Below are positions 1 through 7,863 of a stretch of 64,000 nt of DNA, in pieces (within the stretch, counting starts at the first letter, position 1; every line of letters starts with the position of its first letter). The position numbers were made by a program, and so were the translations under genes. Below the pieces are notes generated by a model. It did no database searches, was not told the origin of the DNA, and was given only the letters and a program-made list of their open reading frames with translations. This DNA comes from an uncultured Paracoccaceae bacterium (GTDB lineage Bacteria; Pseudomonadota; Alphaproteobacteria; Rhodobacterales; Rhodobacteraceae). The stretch is from assembly GCA_938002605.1 (NCBI GenBank), contig CALLAF010000031.1:56766-120765 (forward strand), written 5' to 3'.

Positions 1-1109
1 GCGGTATCGCCGTACATCACGGCGCCGATGATCTTATTGTCCTGAAGAACAAGGCGGCGGTAAACACCGCGCGCGGGGTCACGGAATACGATATCTTCGC
101 GTTCTTCGCCTTCGGCGAAATCACCCGCGCTAAACAGATCACAGCCAGTGACCTTTAGTTTGGTCGAAATTTCCTTTTGCACGAACACATCATGTTCATT
201 CAGCAGGGTTTTCGCGGCAACTTTGGCCTGATCATAAAGCGGGGCAACCAACCCAAAGATCGCGCCGTCATGTTCGACACATTCGCCAACCGCCAAAATA
301 TCAGGGTCAGATGTCAGCATTTGGTCGTCCACATGGATACCTTTGCCAACGGCCAACCCGATGTCTTGGGCAAGCTTCACATTGGGGCGGATACCAACGG
401 CCATGACCAGCAGGTCGCATGGCAGCTCGGTCCCGTCATCCAATTGCAAGGCGCGTACTTTGCCGTTTTCACCAAGAATTTGCTTAGAGTTCGCCTGGCA
501 GCGCACTGTGATGCCTTTATCGACAAGCGCCTTGCGCAAAAGATAACCCGCGGCCTCGTCTAACTGGCGCTCCATCAGGTGACCCATGATGTGCACCACG
601 GTCACGTCCACGCCGCGCGCGGCCATACCAGCGGCGGCCTCCAGCCCCAGCAGACCACCACCGATGACGACAACCTTGTTGCTGTCATCCATCGACATCA
701 TCAGTTCCGTGTCTTCAAGATCGCGGTAGGCAATCACGCCGTCTAGATCATGACCCGGCATCGGGATGATGAACGGGTTTGATCCGGTGCCAAACATCAG
801 CTTGTCATAGGGCAATTCATCACCGTTTTCGGCGATGACAACCTTGCGGGCGCGGTCAACATTTGCGACGCGTTCGCCAAAGCGGCAAGTGACGCCGTTT
901 TCTTCATACCATTCGGCAGAATGCGTGACGATTTCGGCGTAAGTCTTATCACCCGATAGAACGGGGGACAGCATGATCCGGTTATAGTTGCCGCGCGGCT
1001 CTGCGTTGAACAAAGTCACGTCATAGGCGTTTGGGTCGGCCTCAAGCAGTTGTTCAAGCGCACGGCCTGTGGCCATGCCTGCGCCGATTATGATGAGTTT
1101 TTGTGTCAT
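1..1109 (-). CDS. nirB: Nitrite reductase [NAD(P)H] large subunit, N-terminal part (runs off window)
   Basis: I translated this open frame from the ATG at 1109 to the left edge (about 369 residues, no stop). It begins MTQKLIIIGAGMATGRALEQ, an FAD-binding GxGxxxG Rossmann motif, and has a second dinucleotide fold (VVIGGGLLGLEAA) near residue 145, as in the pyridine-nucleotide oxidoreductase half of NirB. NirB uses NAD(P)H to reduce nitrite to ammonium in the cytoplasm with a sirohaem/4Fe-4S domain that would lie beyond the edge. The start lies 3 nt after the globin stop, at the end of a nitrate uptake operon, which fits assimilatory nitrite reductase. From the N-terminal part alone a related rubredoxin-reductase-type flavoprotein cannot be fully excluded. 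Confidence 0.85.
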   Translation of the reverse strand, partial: MTQKLIIIGAGMATGRALEQLLEADPNAYDVTLFNAEPRGNYNRIMLSPVLSGDKTYAEIVTHSAEWYEENGVTCRFGERVANVDRARKVVIAENGDELPYDKLMFGTGSNPFIIPMPGHDLDGVIAYRDLEDTELMMSMDDSNKVVVIGGGLLGLEAAAGMAARGVDVTVVHIMGHLMERQLDEAAGYLLRKALVDKGITVRCQANSKQILGENGKVRALQLDDGTELPCDLLVMAVGIRPNVKLAQDIGLAVGKGIHVDDQMLTSDPDILAVGECVEHDGAIFGLVAPLYDQAKVAAKTLLNEHDVFVQKEISTKLKVTGCDLFSAGDFAEGEEREDIVFRDPARGVYRRLVLQDNKIIGAVMYGDT

Positions 1110-1112
1110 GTT

Positions 1113-1532
1113 TTACTCCGCAGCGGGTTTATACGCTGCATTGACCATCACGCCCGCGAGCGTGGTGTATGCTGCTGTCCAAGCTTCTTCGACTTCGTCG
1201 GTGAAGTCGTCTCCTAGCCCAGCTTTGAGTGTGTAGAGCAACGATGCCCCCACTGTGTCGTAGTGTTCGGCTTTGACGCCATAGTCGATGTGGTTCACGG
1301 CCAGTTTTTCTGCGACAGGCACGATTTTATCCAGATCTCGCAGGCCGTTTACAACCACGCTCAGCGTCGCCATTAGCTTTGTGCCTTGCTCTGTCACGTC
1401 ATCTTTGAACATCGGGCGGACCTGCGGTGCGACCTCGAACAAACGGTTGTAAAAAATCTCTGCGGCGGCGTCCTTTATCGGAACAACTTTTGCAAAGCTA
1501 TCTTGGACAAGTGAGATCTGGTTCTCGTTCAT
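1113..1532 (-). CDS. Single-domain bacterial haemoglobin (Vitreoscilla-type)
   Basis: A 139-residue globin with the length of a single-domain haemoglobin or the haem domain of flavohaemoglobin. Visible landmarks are Tyr28 in FYNRLF (B10 position), Phe42 in MFKDD (CD1) and the proximal His81 in LAVNHIDYG. No FAD/NAD reductase domain follows. The family binds O2 and NO; with a partner reductase it can turn NO into nitrate. It sits 3 nt from both nrtCD and nirB, inside the nitrate/nitrite operon, so a role in removing NO made during nitrite reduction or in feeding electrons between partners is inferred, not shown. The ATG at 1532 is the only reasonable start. Confidence 0.88.
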   Translation of the reverse strand: MNENQISLVQDSFAKVVPIKDAAAEIFYNRLFEVAPQVRPMFKDDVTEQGTKLMATLSVVVNGLRDLDKIVPVAEKLAVNHIDYGVKAEHYDTVGASLLYTLKAGLGDDFTDEVEEAWTAAYTTLAGVMVNAAYKPAAE

Positions 1533-1535
1533 GGG

Positions 1536-3212
1536 TTACTCCGCTGCTATCGATTGTGGCTTTGGTTTTGGTTTGGCGCCGTGTTCGTATTCCTCAAGGA
1601 AATCCAAGACCTCTTGGCGGTAATTGTAGTAATCAGGGTGCTGCAAAAGTGCCTTGCGGGTGCGGGGGCGTGGCAGGTCTACGTTCGTGATTTTCCCGAT
1701 GGTGGCCTGTGGTCCGTTGGTCATCATGACAACGCGGTCAGCCAACAAAATCGCTTCGTCCACATCGTGAGTCACGCAGATTGCAGTCACTTTGGTGCGC
1801 GACCAAACTTCCATCAGCACTTCTTGCAATTCCCAACGGGTCAAGCTGTCAAGCATCCCGAAAGGTTCATCCAGCAGCAAGAGCTTAGGCGAAAGCGCAA
1901 AGGCGCGCGCGATACCAACCCGCTGTTTCATCCCGTTGGACATGCTTGATGCTGCTTTATCCATGCTGTCGGCAAGACCAACACGTTCGAGATAATATTC
2001 GATCACATCTTGGCGCTCGGACTGGGATGCTTTGGGGTAGACCTTATCGACCCCAATCGCGACGTTTTCTTTGGCCGATAGCCAAGGGAACAGGTTGGGG
2101 GATTGGAACACCACAGCACGTTCGGGATCGGCGCCTTGTACATCCCAACCGTCAAGCCGGATCGCACCTTTCGAAATCGGGTTCAGCCCCGCCGCCATTG
2201 TCAACACGGTTGACTTGCCGCAGCCAGAATGGCCGATCAGGCTAATAAATTCACCTTTATTGACCTTAAGATTAAAGTCTTCGACGACCGTAAGCGGGCC
2301 CTTGGGGGTCGGATAGATTTTGTGCAGGCCCGAGAAGGTCAAGAAACCTTCGTCGCGGGCGCTTTCTTGGGCTTTGGCAACAGCGGCGGGCAGCCCGTGG
2401 ATCGGGGTCACATCGGGCAATAGGCGCGTGCCTTCAACCTTGGATGCGATGCCCTTGTCCATCAGATATTTGGTGACATCCGCGCGCAGGGTTTTGAAAC
2501 CTTCGTGGTTGTTCATCTCGCTGCGGTCGCGCGGGCGGGGAATATCGACGCTAAATTCATCGCCAAGCGTGCCATCGGGGTTCAGCGCGATGATACGGTC
2601 AGCCAGAATGATCGCCTCGTCCACGTCATTCGTGATCAGAACGCAGGTCTTTTTGTCGGCGTCCCAAATGTGTTCGATTTCATCGGCCAAATTGGCACGT
2701 GTCAACGCATCAAGCGCGGAAAGCGGCTCGTCCAGCAGCAAGACTTCGGGGTTCATCGCCAATGCGCGGGCCACATTGACCCGTTGACGCATACCGCCGG
2801 ATAGTTCCGCCGGGCGGCGCGTCATCGCATGGCCGAGACCAACCATTTTCACGAAATGGGCGACCTTTTCCGTTTTTTCGGCCTTTGGCATATTCGGGAA
2901 CACACTATCCAGCGCCAGCTGCACATTGCCAGCCACCGTGAGCCACGGCATCAGCGAATAGTTTTGGAAAATCACACCGCGTTCAGGGCCGGGGCCTGTG
3001 ATTTCGGCGTCTTTGAAGGTTACCTTGCCAGATGTTGGCTTTTCCAGTCCCGCTAGCAGGTTGATCAATGTGGTTTTCCCGGTGCCGGAAAAACCAAGGA
3101 GAACAAGAAACTCGCCCTCTTTCACTTCGAGGTTGATATTCTTTAGCACGTCAGACTTTTGCAGCCCTTCGCCAAAGCTTTTTGAGACGTTGTCAAACTT
3201 GAGAATGCTCAT
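1536..3212 (-). CDS. Nitrate ABC transporter, fused double ATP-binding subunit (NrtCD-like)
   Basis: 558 residues holding two complete ABC ATPase domains. The first has Walker A GFSGTGKTT (residues 40-48), signature LSGGMRQRV and Walker B VLLLDEP; the second has Walker A GHSGCGKST (around 330), a degenerate signature MSNGMKQRV and Walker B LLLLDEP. In cyanobacterial nitrate systems NrtC and NrtD are separate and NrtC carries a substrate-binding regulatory domain; here two plain ATPase domains are joined in one chain, so a single polypeptide can form the ATPase dimer. It follows the permease by 6 nt and precedes the globin by 3 nt. The second signature has Asn for the usual first Gly, which may make the two ATP sites unequal. 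Confidence 0.9.
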   Translation of the reverse strand: MSILKFDNVSKSFGEGLQKSDVLKNINLEVKEGEFLVLLGFSGTGKTTLINLLAGLEKPTSGKVTFKDAEITGPGPERGVIFQNYSLMPWLTVAGNVQLALDSVFPNMPKAEKTEKVAHFVKMVGLGHAMTRRPAELSGGMRQRVNVARALAMNPEVLLLDEPLSALDALTRANLADEIEHIWDADKKTCVLITNDVDEAIILADRIIALNPDGTLGDEFSVDIPRPRDRSEMNNHEGFKTLRADVTKYLMDKGIASKVEGTRLLPDVTPIHGLPAAVAKAQESARDEGFLTFSGLHKIYPTPKGPLTVVEDFNLKVNKGEFISLIGHSGCGKSTVLTMAAGLNPISKGAIRLDGWDVQGADPERAVVFQSPNLFPWLSAKENVAIGVDKVYPKASQSERQDVIEYYLERVGLADSMDKAASSMSNGMKQRVGIARAFALSPKLLLLDEPFGMLDSLTRWELQEVLMEVWSRTKVTAICVTHDVDEAILLADRVVMMTNGPQATIGKITNVDLPRPRTRKALLQHPDYYNYRQEVLDFLEEYEHGAKPKPKPQSIAAE

Positions 3213-3218
3213 GGTCTC

Positions 3219-4292
3219 TTACCGCTGCTCTGTGAATGTGAACATGGATTGTAGGGCGTACATGACCCGGTCCAGCATAAAGCCGATGATCCCGATGGTC
3301 AGAACCGCAACCATGATTTTAGCCAGCGATTGTGACGACCCGTTTTGGAACTCATCCCAGACGAATTTGCCAAGGCCGGGGTTTTGCGCCAGCATTTCTG
3401 CGGCGATCAACACCATCCAGCCCACCCCAAGCGACAAGCGCAGACCGGTAAAGATCAGAGGAAGCGCGGATGGCAACACCAGTTTGGTGATCTTGGTATA
3501 GGTGTTCATTTTCAGAACTTTGGACACTGAAACCAGATCTTTATCGATGCTGGCAACACCCAGCGCCGTGTTGATCAGCGTTGGCCAAAGCGAACAAAGG
3601 GTCACTGTAATCGCAGAGACGAGGAATGATTTTGAAAACATGCCATCGTTTGTCGCGTAGACCGCTGAGACCACCATGGTCACAATTGGCAGCCAAGCAA
3701 GCGGCGAAACGGGTTTGAAAATTTGGATCATTGGGTTGATGGCAGCGTTTGCCGTGGGGCTTAGCCCTGCCATGATTCCCAAAGGAATGGCGATGAAGGA
3801 AGCTATCAAGAACCCAAAGAATACCGTTTTGATCGACGTCCAAATTTGATCGTAATAGGTGGGTTTACCTGTGTAAGGGCGATCGCGCACCTTGTCTAAA
3901 TCGCCGTTGGCAACATGTTCAGCATTGCGAGCGTCTTGACGTTCGTAAAAGGCGACTTCTTTTTCACCTTCGCGGACCGCATCCGCGTGGAGATTGCCGA
4001 CCTGTTCCCAGACTTGGGCAGGGCCGGGGATCGCACCGAGCGAGGTTTGCACTTTGGGGGCCAATGTGCCCCAAGCGATTAAGAAAACACCAATCGCAAG
4101 GATTGGCACGCCGAGCAGGCGCCAAATTTCAGACATTTGCGCGCGCGGGTTGTCGCCTGCAATTGCCTTAAGAATAGGGGTCATCCATGACAGGCCCAGA
4201 ACTTGGAACCATGCGTCTGCCTTGTTGATCCGCGTAAACAGCCGGGCGCGGCGTGCTTCGGCGTTTAGTTCGGTTGGGTCGATTGCGGTCAT
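3219..4292 (-). CDS. nrtB: Nitrate ABC transporter permease
   Basis: 357-residue inner membrane permease of the nitrate/bicarbonate/taurine (NrtB/CmpB/SsuC) type. It has one N-terminal membrane span (VPILAIGVFLIAWGTL, around residue 65), a roughly 70-residue charged stretch, then five or six spans typical of the BPD_transp_1 domain, with the cytoplasmic coupling loop near EMLAQNPGLGKFVW. It lies between nrtA and the fused ATPase and would form the membrane channel for nitrate or nitrite taken from NrtA. The 69-nt gap to nrtA contains a GC-rich hairpin. The inserted charged segment between span 1 and the permease domain is longer than in most SsuC proteins but common in proteobacterial NrtB. 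Confidence 0.92.
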   Translation of the reverse strand: MTAIDPTELNAEARRARLFTRINKADAWFQVLGLSWMTPILKAIAGDNPRAQMSEIWRLLGVPILAIGVFLIAWGTLAPKVQTSLGAIPGPAQVWEQVGNLHADAVREGEKEVAFYERQDARNAEHVANGDLDKVRDRPYTGKPTYYDQIWTSIKTVFFGFLIASFIAIPLGIMAGLSPTANAAINPMIQIFKPVSPLAWLPIVTMVVSAVYATNDGMFSKSFLVSAITVTLCSLWPTLINTALGVASIDKDLVSVSKVLKMNTYTKITKLVLPSALPLIFTGLRLSLGVGWMVLIAAEMLAQNPGLGKFVWDEFQNGSSQSLAKIMVAVLTIGIIGFMLDRVMYALQSMFTFTEQR

Positions 4293-4330
4293 GATGCTGT
4301 TGTCCTGTGGTCTGTTAGGGCACGATGGTG

Positions 4331-4352
4331 TCTGGCCCCGCTTGGGGCCAGA
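4331..4352 (-). promoter_or_regulatory. Intercistronic hairpin between nrtA and nrtB
   Basis: A perfect 9-bp stem TCTGGCCCC / GGGGCCAGA with a GCTT loop lies just after the nrtA stop and before nrtB. There is no following U-run on the minus strand, so it is not an obvious terminator. Hairpins at this place after a substrate-binding protein gene commonly protect the upstream mRNA and raise its level over the permease; that function is inferred. Confidence 0.6.
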
Positions 4353-4361
4353 CGTGTTCAG

Positions 4362-5732
4362 TTACTCTTGGATTTCGCTATCCACGATGATCTGGTTGCC
4401 TTTCAGGCCGATTGGCAGGCTGTCCAGATAGGCGTTTGGCGTGCGGCCATCGTAGGGGATACCATCGATGATATCTTCCGCAGGCGTCGGGGCCTTAAAG
4501 CCATCACTGTCCCATGGGAAATCCGCCTCGTTTGCCATGCCTTCGTCGACCAGCATACGTGCAGCTTCAAGATAGATGTCAGGGCGGTAGACGCTTTCGG
4601 CTGTTTCAAAGAACCACTCATCAGTTTGTGGTTCTGCAATTTGGCCCCAGCGGCGCATCTGCGTCAGGTACCAAATCGCATCTGAATAGAACGGGTAGGT
4701 CGCGTTGTAGCGGAAGAATACGTTGAAATCAGGGACTTCGCGCACGTCACCTTTTTCGTATTCGAACGTACCAGTCATAGAGTTGGCGATGACTTCGGCG
4801 TCGGCACCCACATATTCAGAACGGGCCAGAATTTCCACGGCTTCTTCGCGGTTGGCGTTGTCGTTTTCATCCAACCAGATCGCCGCGCGGATCAGCGCCT
4901 TTGTCAATGCGATGGTGGTGTTTGGGTTTTCTTCGGCGAATTCAGCAGAGATCCCGAAAACTTTCTCGGGGTTGTTGCGCCAAAGTTCGTAGTCCGTAAT
5001 GACCGGAACGCCGATACCTTTGAACACAGCCGCTTGGTTCCAAGGCTCACCCACGCAGTAGCCAAAGATTGTGCCCGCTTCCAATGTTGCTGGCATCTGA
5101 GGAGGAGGGGTGACTGACAGCAAAACGTCAGCGCCGATTTGGCCGCTTATATCATCGCTTGAGTAATAACCCGGCTCTAGGCCACCAGCAGCAAGCCAGT
5201 AACGCAATTCGTAGTTATGCGTGGAAACGGGGAAAACCATACCCATGTTGAACGGGATGCCTTGGTCTTTGTAGTCTTCAACAACTGGTGCCATTGCGGC
5301 AGCGCTGATTGGGTGCTGCGGGCGACCGTCTTCCATCAGTGGAACGTTTGGTTTCATTTGCTCCCAAACTTCGTTGGAAACGGTGATGCCGTTGCCGTTT
5401 AGATCCATAGAGAATGGCGTGATGATGTGGGCTTCGGTGCCGTAACCGATGGTCGCGGCCAATGGTTGACCTGCAAGCATATGGGCGCCGTCTAGTTGGC
5501 CGTCGATGACGCCATCTAGCAGAACCTTCCAGTTTGCTTGCGCTTCAAGCGTTACGTACAGGCCTTCATCTTCGAAATAGCCATTTTCATAGGCGACGGC
5601 CAAGGGGGCCATGTCTGTCAGCTTAATAAAGCCAAAGGTCAGGTCCTCTTTTTCGAGGTCAAGCGATTGTGCCATCGCTGTCGTGCTCAAAAGAACGCTG
5701 GTCGTTAGCGCAAATGGGAGGGTTTTTAGCAT
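4362..5732 (-). CDS. nrtA: Nitrate ABC transporter substrate-binding protein
   Basis: 456 residues. I start at the ATG at 5732, not at the longer frame reaching 5870, because [23 protein letters not shown] is a clear Sec signal peptide with an AMA-Q cleavage site and AAGGA lies just upstream; the longer frame would run through the leader terminator. The mature protein belongs to the CmpA/NrtA family (PF13379-like) and shares [20 protein letters not shown] and the [11 protein letters not shown] pocket region with nitrate binders. It captures nitrate or nitrite in the periplasm for NrtB-NrtCD. It is a paralogue of the adjacent nasS, which lacks a signal peptide. Expression is probably controlled by the ANTAR leader at 5733-5975. 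Confidence 0.92.
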   Translation of the reverse strand: MLKTLPFALTTSVLLSTTAMAQSLDLEKEDLTFGFIKLTDMAPLAVAYENGYFEDEGLYVTLEAQANWKVLLDGVIDGQLDGAHMLAGQPLAATIGYGTEAHIITPFSMDLNGNGITVSNEVWEQMKPNVPLMEDGRPQHPISAAAMAPVVEDYKDQGIPFNMGMVFPVSTHNYELRYWLAAGGLEPGYYSSDDISGQIGADVLLSVTPPPQMPATLEAGTIFGYCVGEPWNQAAVFKGIGVPVITDYELWRNNPEKVFGISAEFAEENPNTTIALTKALIRAAIWLDENDNANREEAVEILARSEYVGADAEVIANSMTGTFEYEKGDVREVPDFNVFFRYNATYPFYSDAIWYLTQMRRWGQIAEPQTDEWFFETAESVYRPDIYLEAARMLVDEGMANEADFPWDSDGFKAPTPAEDIIDGIPYDGRTPNAYLDSLPIGLKGNQIIVDSEIQE

Positions 5733-5764
5733 GTTGCGGTCCTTGTTGGTCTTGGTCAAAAACG

Positions 5765-5820
5765 AAAAAGCCGCTCGAAACCCGCGCGCAGGGAGGAGTG
5801 CGCAGAAGTTTCGAGCGGCT
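5765..5820 (-). terminator. Leader terminator upstream of nrtA (NasT-controlled)
   Basis: On the minus strand AGCCGCTCGAAA (5820-5809) pairs perfectly over 12 bp with TTTCGAGCGGCT (5780-5769), followed by a T-run and a second T-run (to about 5756). It is a classic intrinsic terminator placed 33 nt before the nrtA start. Its 5' arm overlaps the second hexaloop hairpin (5812-5827), so the two structures are mutually exclusive, the arrangement expected for ANTAR-protein antitermination. Confidence 0.9.
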
Positions 5821-5877
5821 TTGCTCAGGTCGTATAGCCCCGGTCGACGGGGATTTCGAAAAGACGCCATTGTCTTT
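5812..5877 (-). promoter_or_regulatory. ANTAR two-hairpin antiterminator RNA (NasT target)
   Basis: Read on the minus strand, hairpin P1 is AAAGAC-AATGGC-GTCTTT (5877-5860) and hairpin P2 is TGAGC-AAAGCC-GCTCG (5827-5812, with one T-G pair). Both have six-base loops with A at position 1 and G at position 4, the signature described for RNAs bound by ANTAR proteins such as NasR, NasT and EutV. Between them lies another small hairpin (CCCCG-TCGAC-CGGGG). P2 uses the bases that form the 5' arm of the terminator. NasT is encoded immediately upstream. Confidence 0.88.
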
Positions 5878-5975
5878 GTTGAAGCTGATCATGGCTGGAT
5901 GGGTGCAAAGTTCAAGCCGCGTCGCGGAGTGGCATTTAGAAAAATGCTGCGATACAGCGCTTGCCTAATTATTGG

Positions 5976-7154
5976 TCAGTCTGACATATCAAAGTCGAAT
6001 ATTGCGCCATCAAAAAATGCGTCCGGGCCCAGAATCATTTGACCTTTGGTCGATGCCACTGCCGTTGGATTGTGCAATGCGCCTTCGATTTTCGCTGAGG
6101 CACCGGGCATATCAACGCCAAGTGATTCCAGATTCGCACGGAATAAATCACTACGAAAGCTGGCCGACCCGCGCTGCACCGCATCTTGAATATTCAGGCC
6201 CGACCAAGCTGCTATGCGCTCGCTGATCCACGCGGCCTGACTGCGCCAAGGAAAGTTGCCCGCACTATTATTGAAGAACAAGAAATGCGCAGGGGTGGTC
6301 GGTGCGGCCCCCTTACGTGTTACGATTTGGCCCGAAATCGCGGGATCGATTGCCTCGTGTGGCAAATCGATGTGCTGGCTGCGGGCTAGGATTTCGACGG
6401 CAAGCGGCTTGTTGCGCGGCTGATCAAGCCATTGCGTCGCCCTGTAGATCGCGCGCATCATCCGGCGGCAGGTGTCGGGGTTGGCGTCAATCCAAGCGCG
6501 CGTGGCGCCCAGTACTTTTTCGGGTGCAAATTGCCAGATCGAAGATCCGGGCAGGATTAACTCAGCGACCTCTTGCTGTACCGCAGCAGTGCCCCAAGGC
6601 TCGCCCACGCAAAACATATCAAGCGTACCGTCAGCCATGGCCGCAGCCATGCGGGGCGGCGGCACGGTGATGATCTCAACGCGATTGCTGCGAAACGATG
6701 GATGTGCGGATAACCAATGTTCGATCAGCATGCGGTGCATCGAAAACGGGAAGGGGGTCCCGATCCTGATATGTTTGCGGCCGGTCGCAAACAATGCTGT
6801 GGCGGCTTTCGCCGGACTAGTGAAGTCGGCGCGCCATCCCGTACTTTCCATATCGCGGGCCAGACTGTTGGACACCCCGATGACGGTACCATTCACCGAC
6901 AGCACCATCAGTGCGTCAACTGTGGTGGGCAACCCGCTTTGCCCCAATGTCATCGCAATGGGCATTGGCGACAGCATATGTGCGGCATCAATCTGCCCTA
7001 GCGCCAGCAGATCACGCAGCGCAGCCCATGACGGTTGTTTCACTAATTGCAGGTCGACACCTTCGTCGCGCGCGAAGTTCAGTTCACGCGCGATGATCAG
7101 CGGTGCTGCATCGGCAAGTGGAAGAAATCCGCATTTTATTGTCTGTATAGTCAT
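5976..7154 (-). CDS. nasS: Nitrate/nitrite sensor protein NasS
   Basis: 392 residues of the same CmpA/NrtA fold as NrtA (KCGFLPLADAAPLIIARELN, then GTPFPFSMHR and GEPWGTAAVQQEV) but starting MTIQTIKCGFLP with no signal peptide, so it is cytoplasmic. In Paracoccus and Azotobacter NasS binds NasT and releases it when nitrate or nitrite is present. The gene overlaps nasT by 4 nt (ATGA), indicating coupled synthesis of the sensor and its partner. It precedes the ANTAR leader of nrtA. The function rests on family, the missing signal and context. Confidence 0.9.
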   Translation of the reverse strand: MTIQTIKCGFLPLADAAPLIIARELNFARDEGVDLQLVKQPSWAALRDLLALGQIDAAHMLSPMPIAMTLGQSGLPTTVDALMVLSVNGTVIGVSNSLARDMESTGWRADFTSPAKAATALFATGRKHIRIGTPFPFSMHRMLIEHWLSAHPSFRSNRVEIITVPPPRMAAAMADGTLDMFCVGEPWGTAAVQQEVAELILPGSSIWQFAPEKVLGATRAWIDANPDTCRRMMRAIYRATQWLDQPRNKPLAVEILARSQHIDLPHEAIDPAISGQIVTRKGAAPTTPAHFLFFNNSAGNFPWRSQAAWISERIAAWSGLNIQDAVQRGSASFRSDLFRANLESLGVDMPGASAKIEGALHNPTAVASTKGQMILGPDAFFDGAIFDFDMSD

Positions 7155-7735
7155 CCGAGCAAATCCGCCGCGGTGACCAGCGCTTGGGCAACATCAATGA
7201 CCTTGCGGCCTTGATCCATCGCGGTTTTGCGCAGCAACCCATAGGCGCTGTCTTCGTCAATGCCGCGCGCTGTCATCAAAAGACCCTTGGCGCGGTCAAT
7301 GGTTTTGCGGTCGGTGAGCGCCTGTTTAGCGGCGTCCAGCTCAAGGCGCATCTGCTCTACCATCTTGAAACGTGCAATCGCGGTTTCAAGGACGGGTTTG
7401 ATGCGGTTCTTTTGTAGCCCATCCACAACATAAGCGCTAAGCCCTGCGGTAATGGCTGCCTGTGTCAGGTCAGAATCAGAGCGATCGACGAACATCGCCA
7501 CCGGGCGCGACTGCGCGTGCGAGACATGCCCGATATGTTCGAGAGTGTCGCGATCAGGATGTGCCAGGTCAATCAACACAATATCAGGATCAATTTCTGT
7601 AAGCTTTGGCGCCAACGCGGAGATTTCAGCGACAATAAAGACGCTGCCCCATCCGCCATCTTTGAGCGCATCAATGATGTCCTGCGCGCGCGCGGCATCT
7701 GGTTCAACGACAAGAATTTTGAGCGCAGTATCCAT
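7151..7735 (-). CDS. nasT: Transcription antiterminator NasT (receiver-like + ANTAR)
   Basis: 194 residues: a response-regulator-like N-terminal domain (about 5-120, with Asp56 in DIVLIDLAHPD) followed by an ANTAR RNA-binding domain (about 130-190; DRKTIDRAKGLLMTARGIDEDSAYGLLRKTAMDQGRK in outline). NasT binds the hexaloop hairpins of nas/nrt leaders and prevents terminator folding; NasS holds it inactive without nitrate. The usual acidic pair near the N terminus is only partly present (EPD at 11-13), so phosphorylation may not be the signal, which agrees with control by NasS. The start ATG at 7735 has no strong ribosome site. Confidence 0.93.
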   Translation of the reverse strand: MDTALKILVVEPDAARAQDIIDALKDGGWGSVFIVAEISALAPKLTEIDPDIVLIDLAHPDRDTLEHIGHVSHAQSRPVAMFVDRSDSDLTQAAITAGLSAYVVDGLQKNRIKPVLETAIARFKMVEQMRLELDAAKQALTDRKTIDRAKGLLMTARGIDEDSAYGLLRKTAMDQGRKVIDVAQALVTAADLLG

Positions 7736-7863
7736 GCATTCGCGCTATCAGCCGATAATTTGGGACATAAGACCTGCCAGCAAATTTGGCGCTGCTGCCT
7801 ACGCGAAACCGATATTGCGGTGATAATTTAGACAACATGCCCGCAAAATGGGCGAAAATTTAT

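Noticed and set aside
5733..5870. N-terminal extension of NrtA by 46 residues
   Set aside because: It runs through the leader terminator and P1 hairpin, has no ribosome site, and would bury a clear signal peptide that begins at 5732.
7736..7863. Possible sigma-54 promoter upstream of nasT (TGGCAG element on the minus strand)
   Set aside because: The -12 GC element is not found at the required spacing, so the match is not better than chance.
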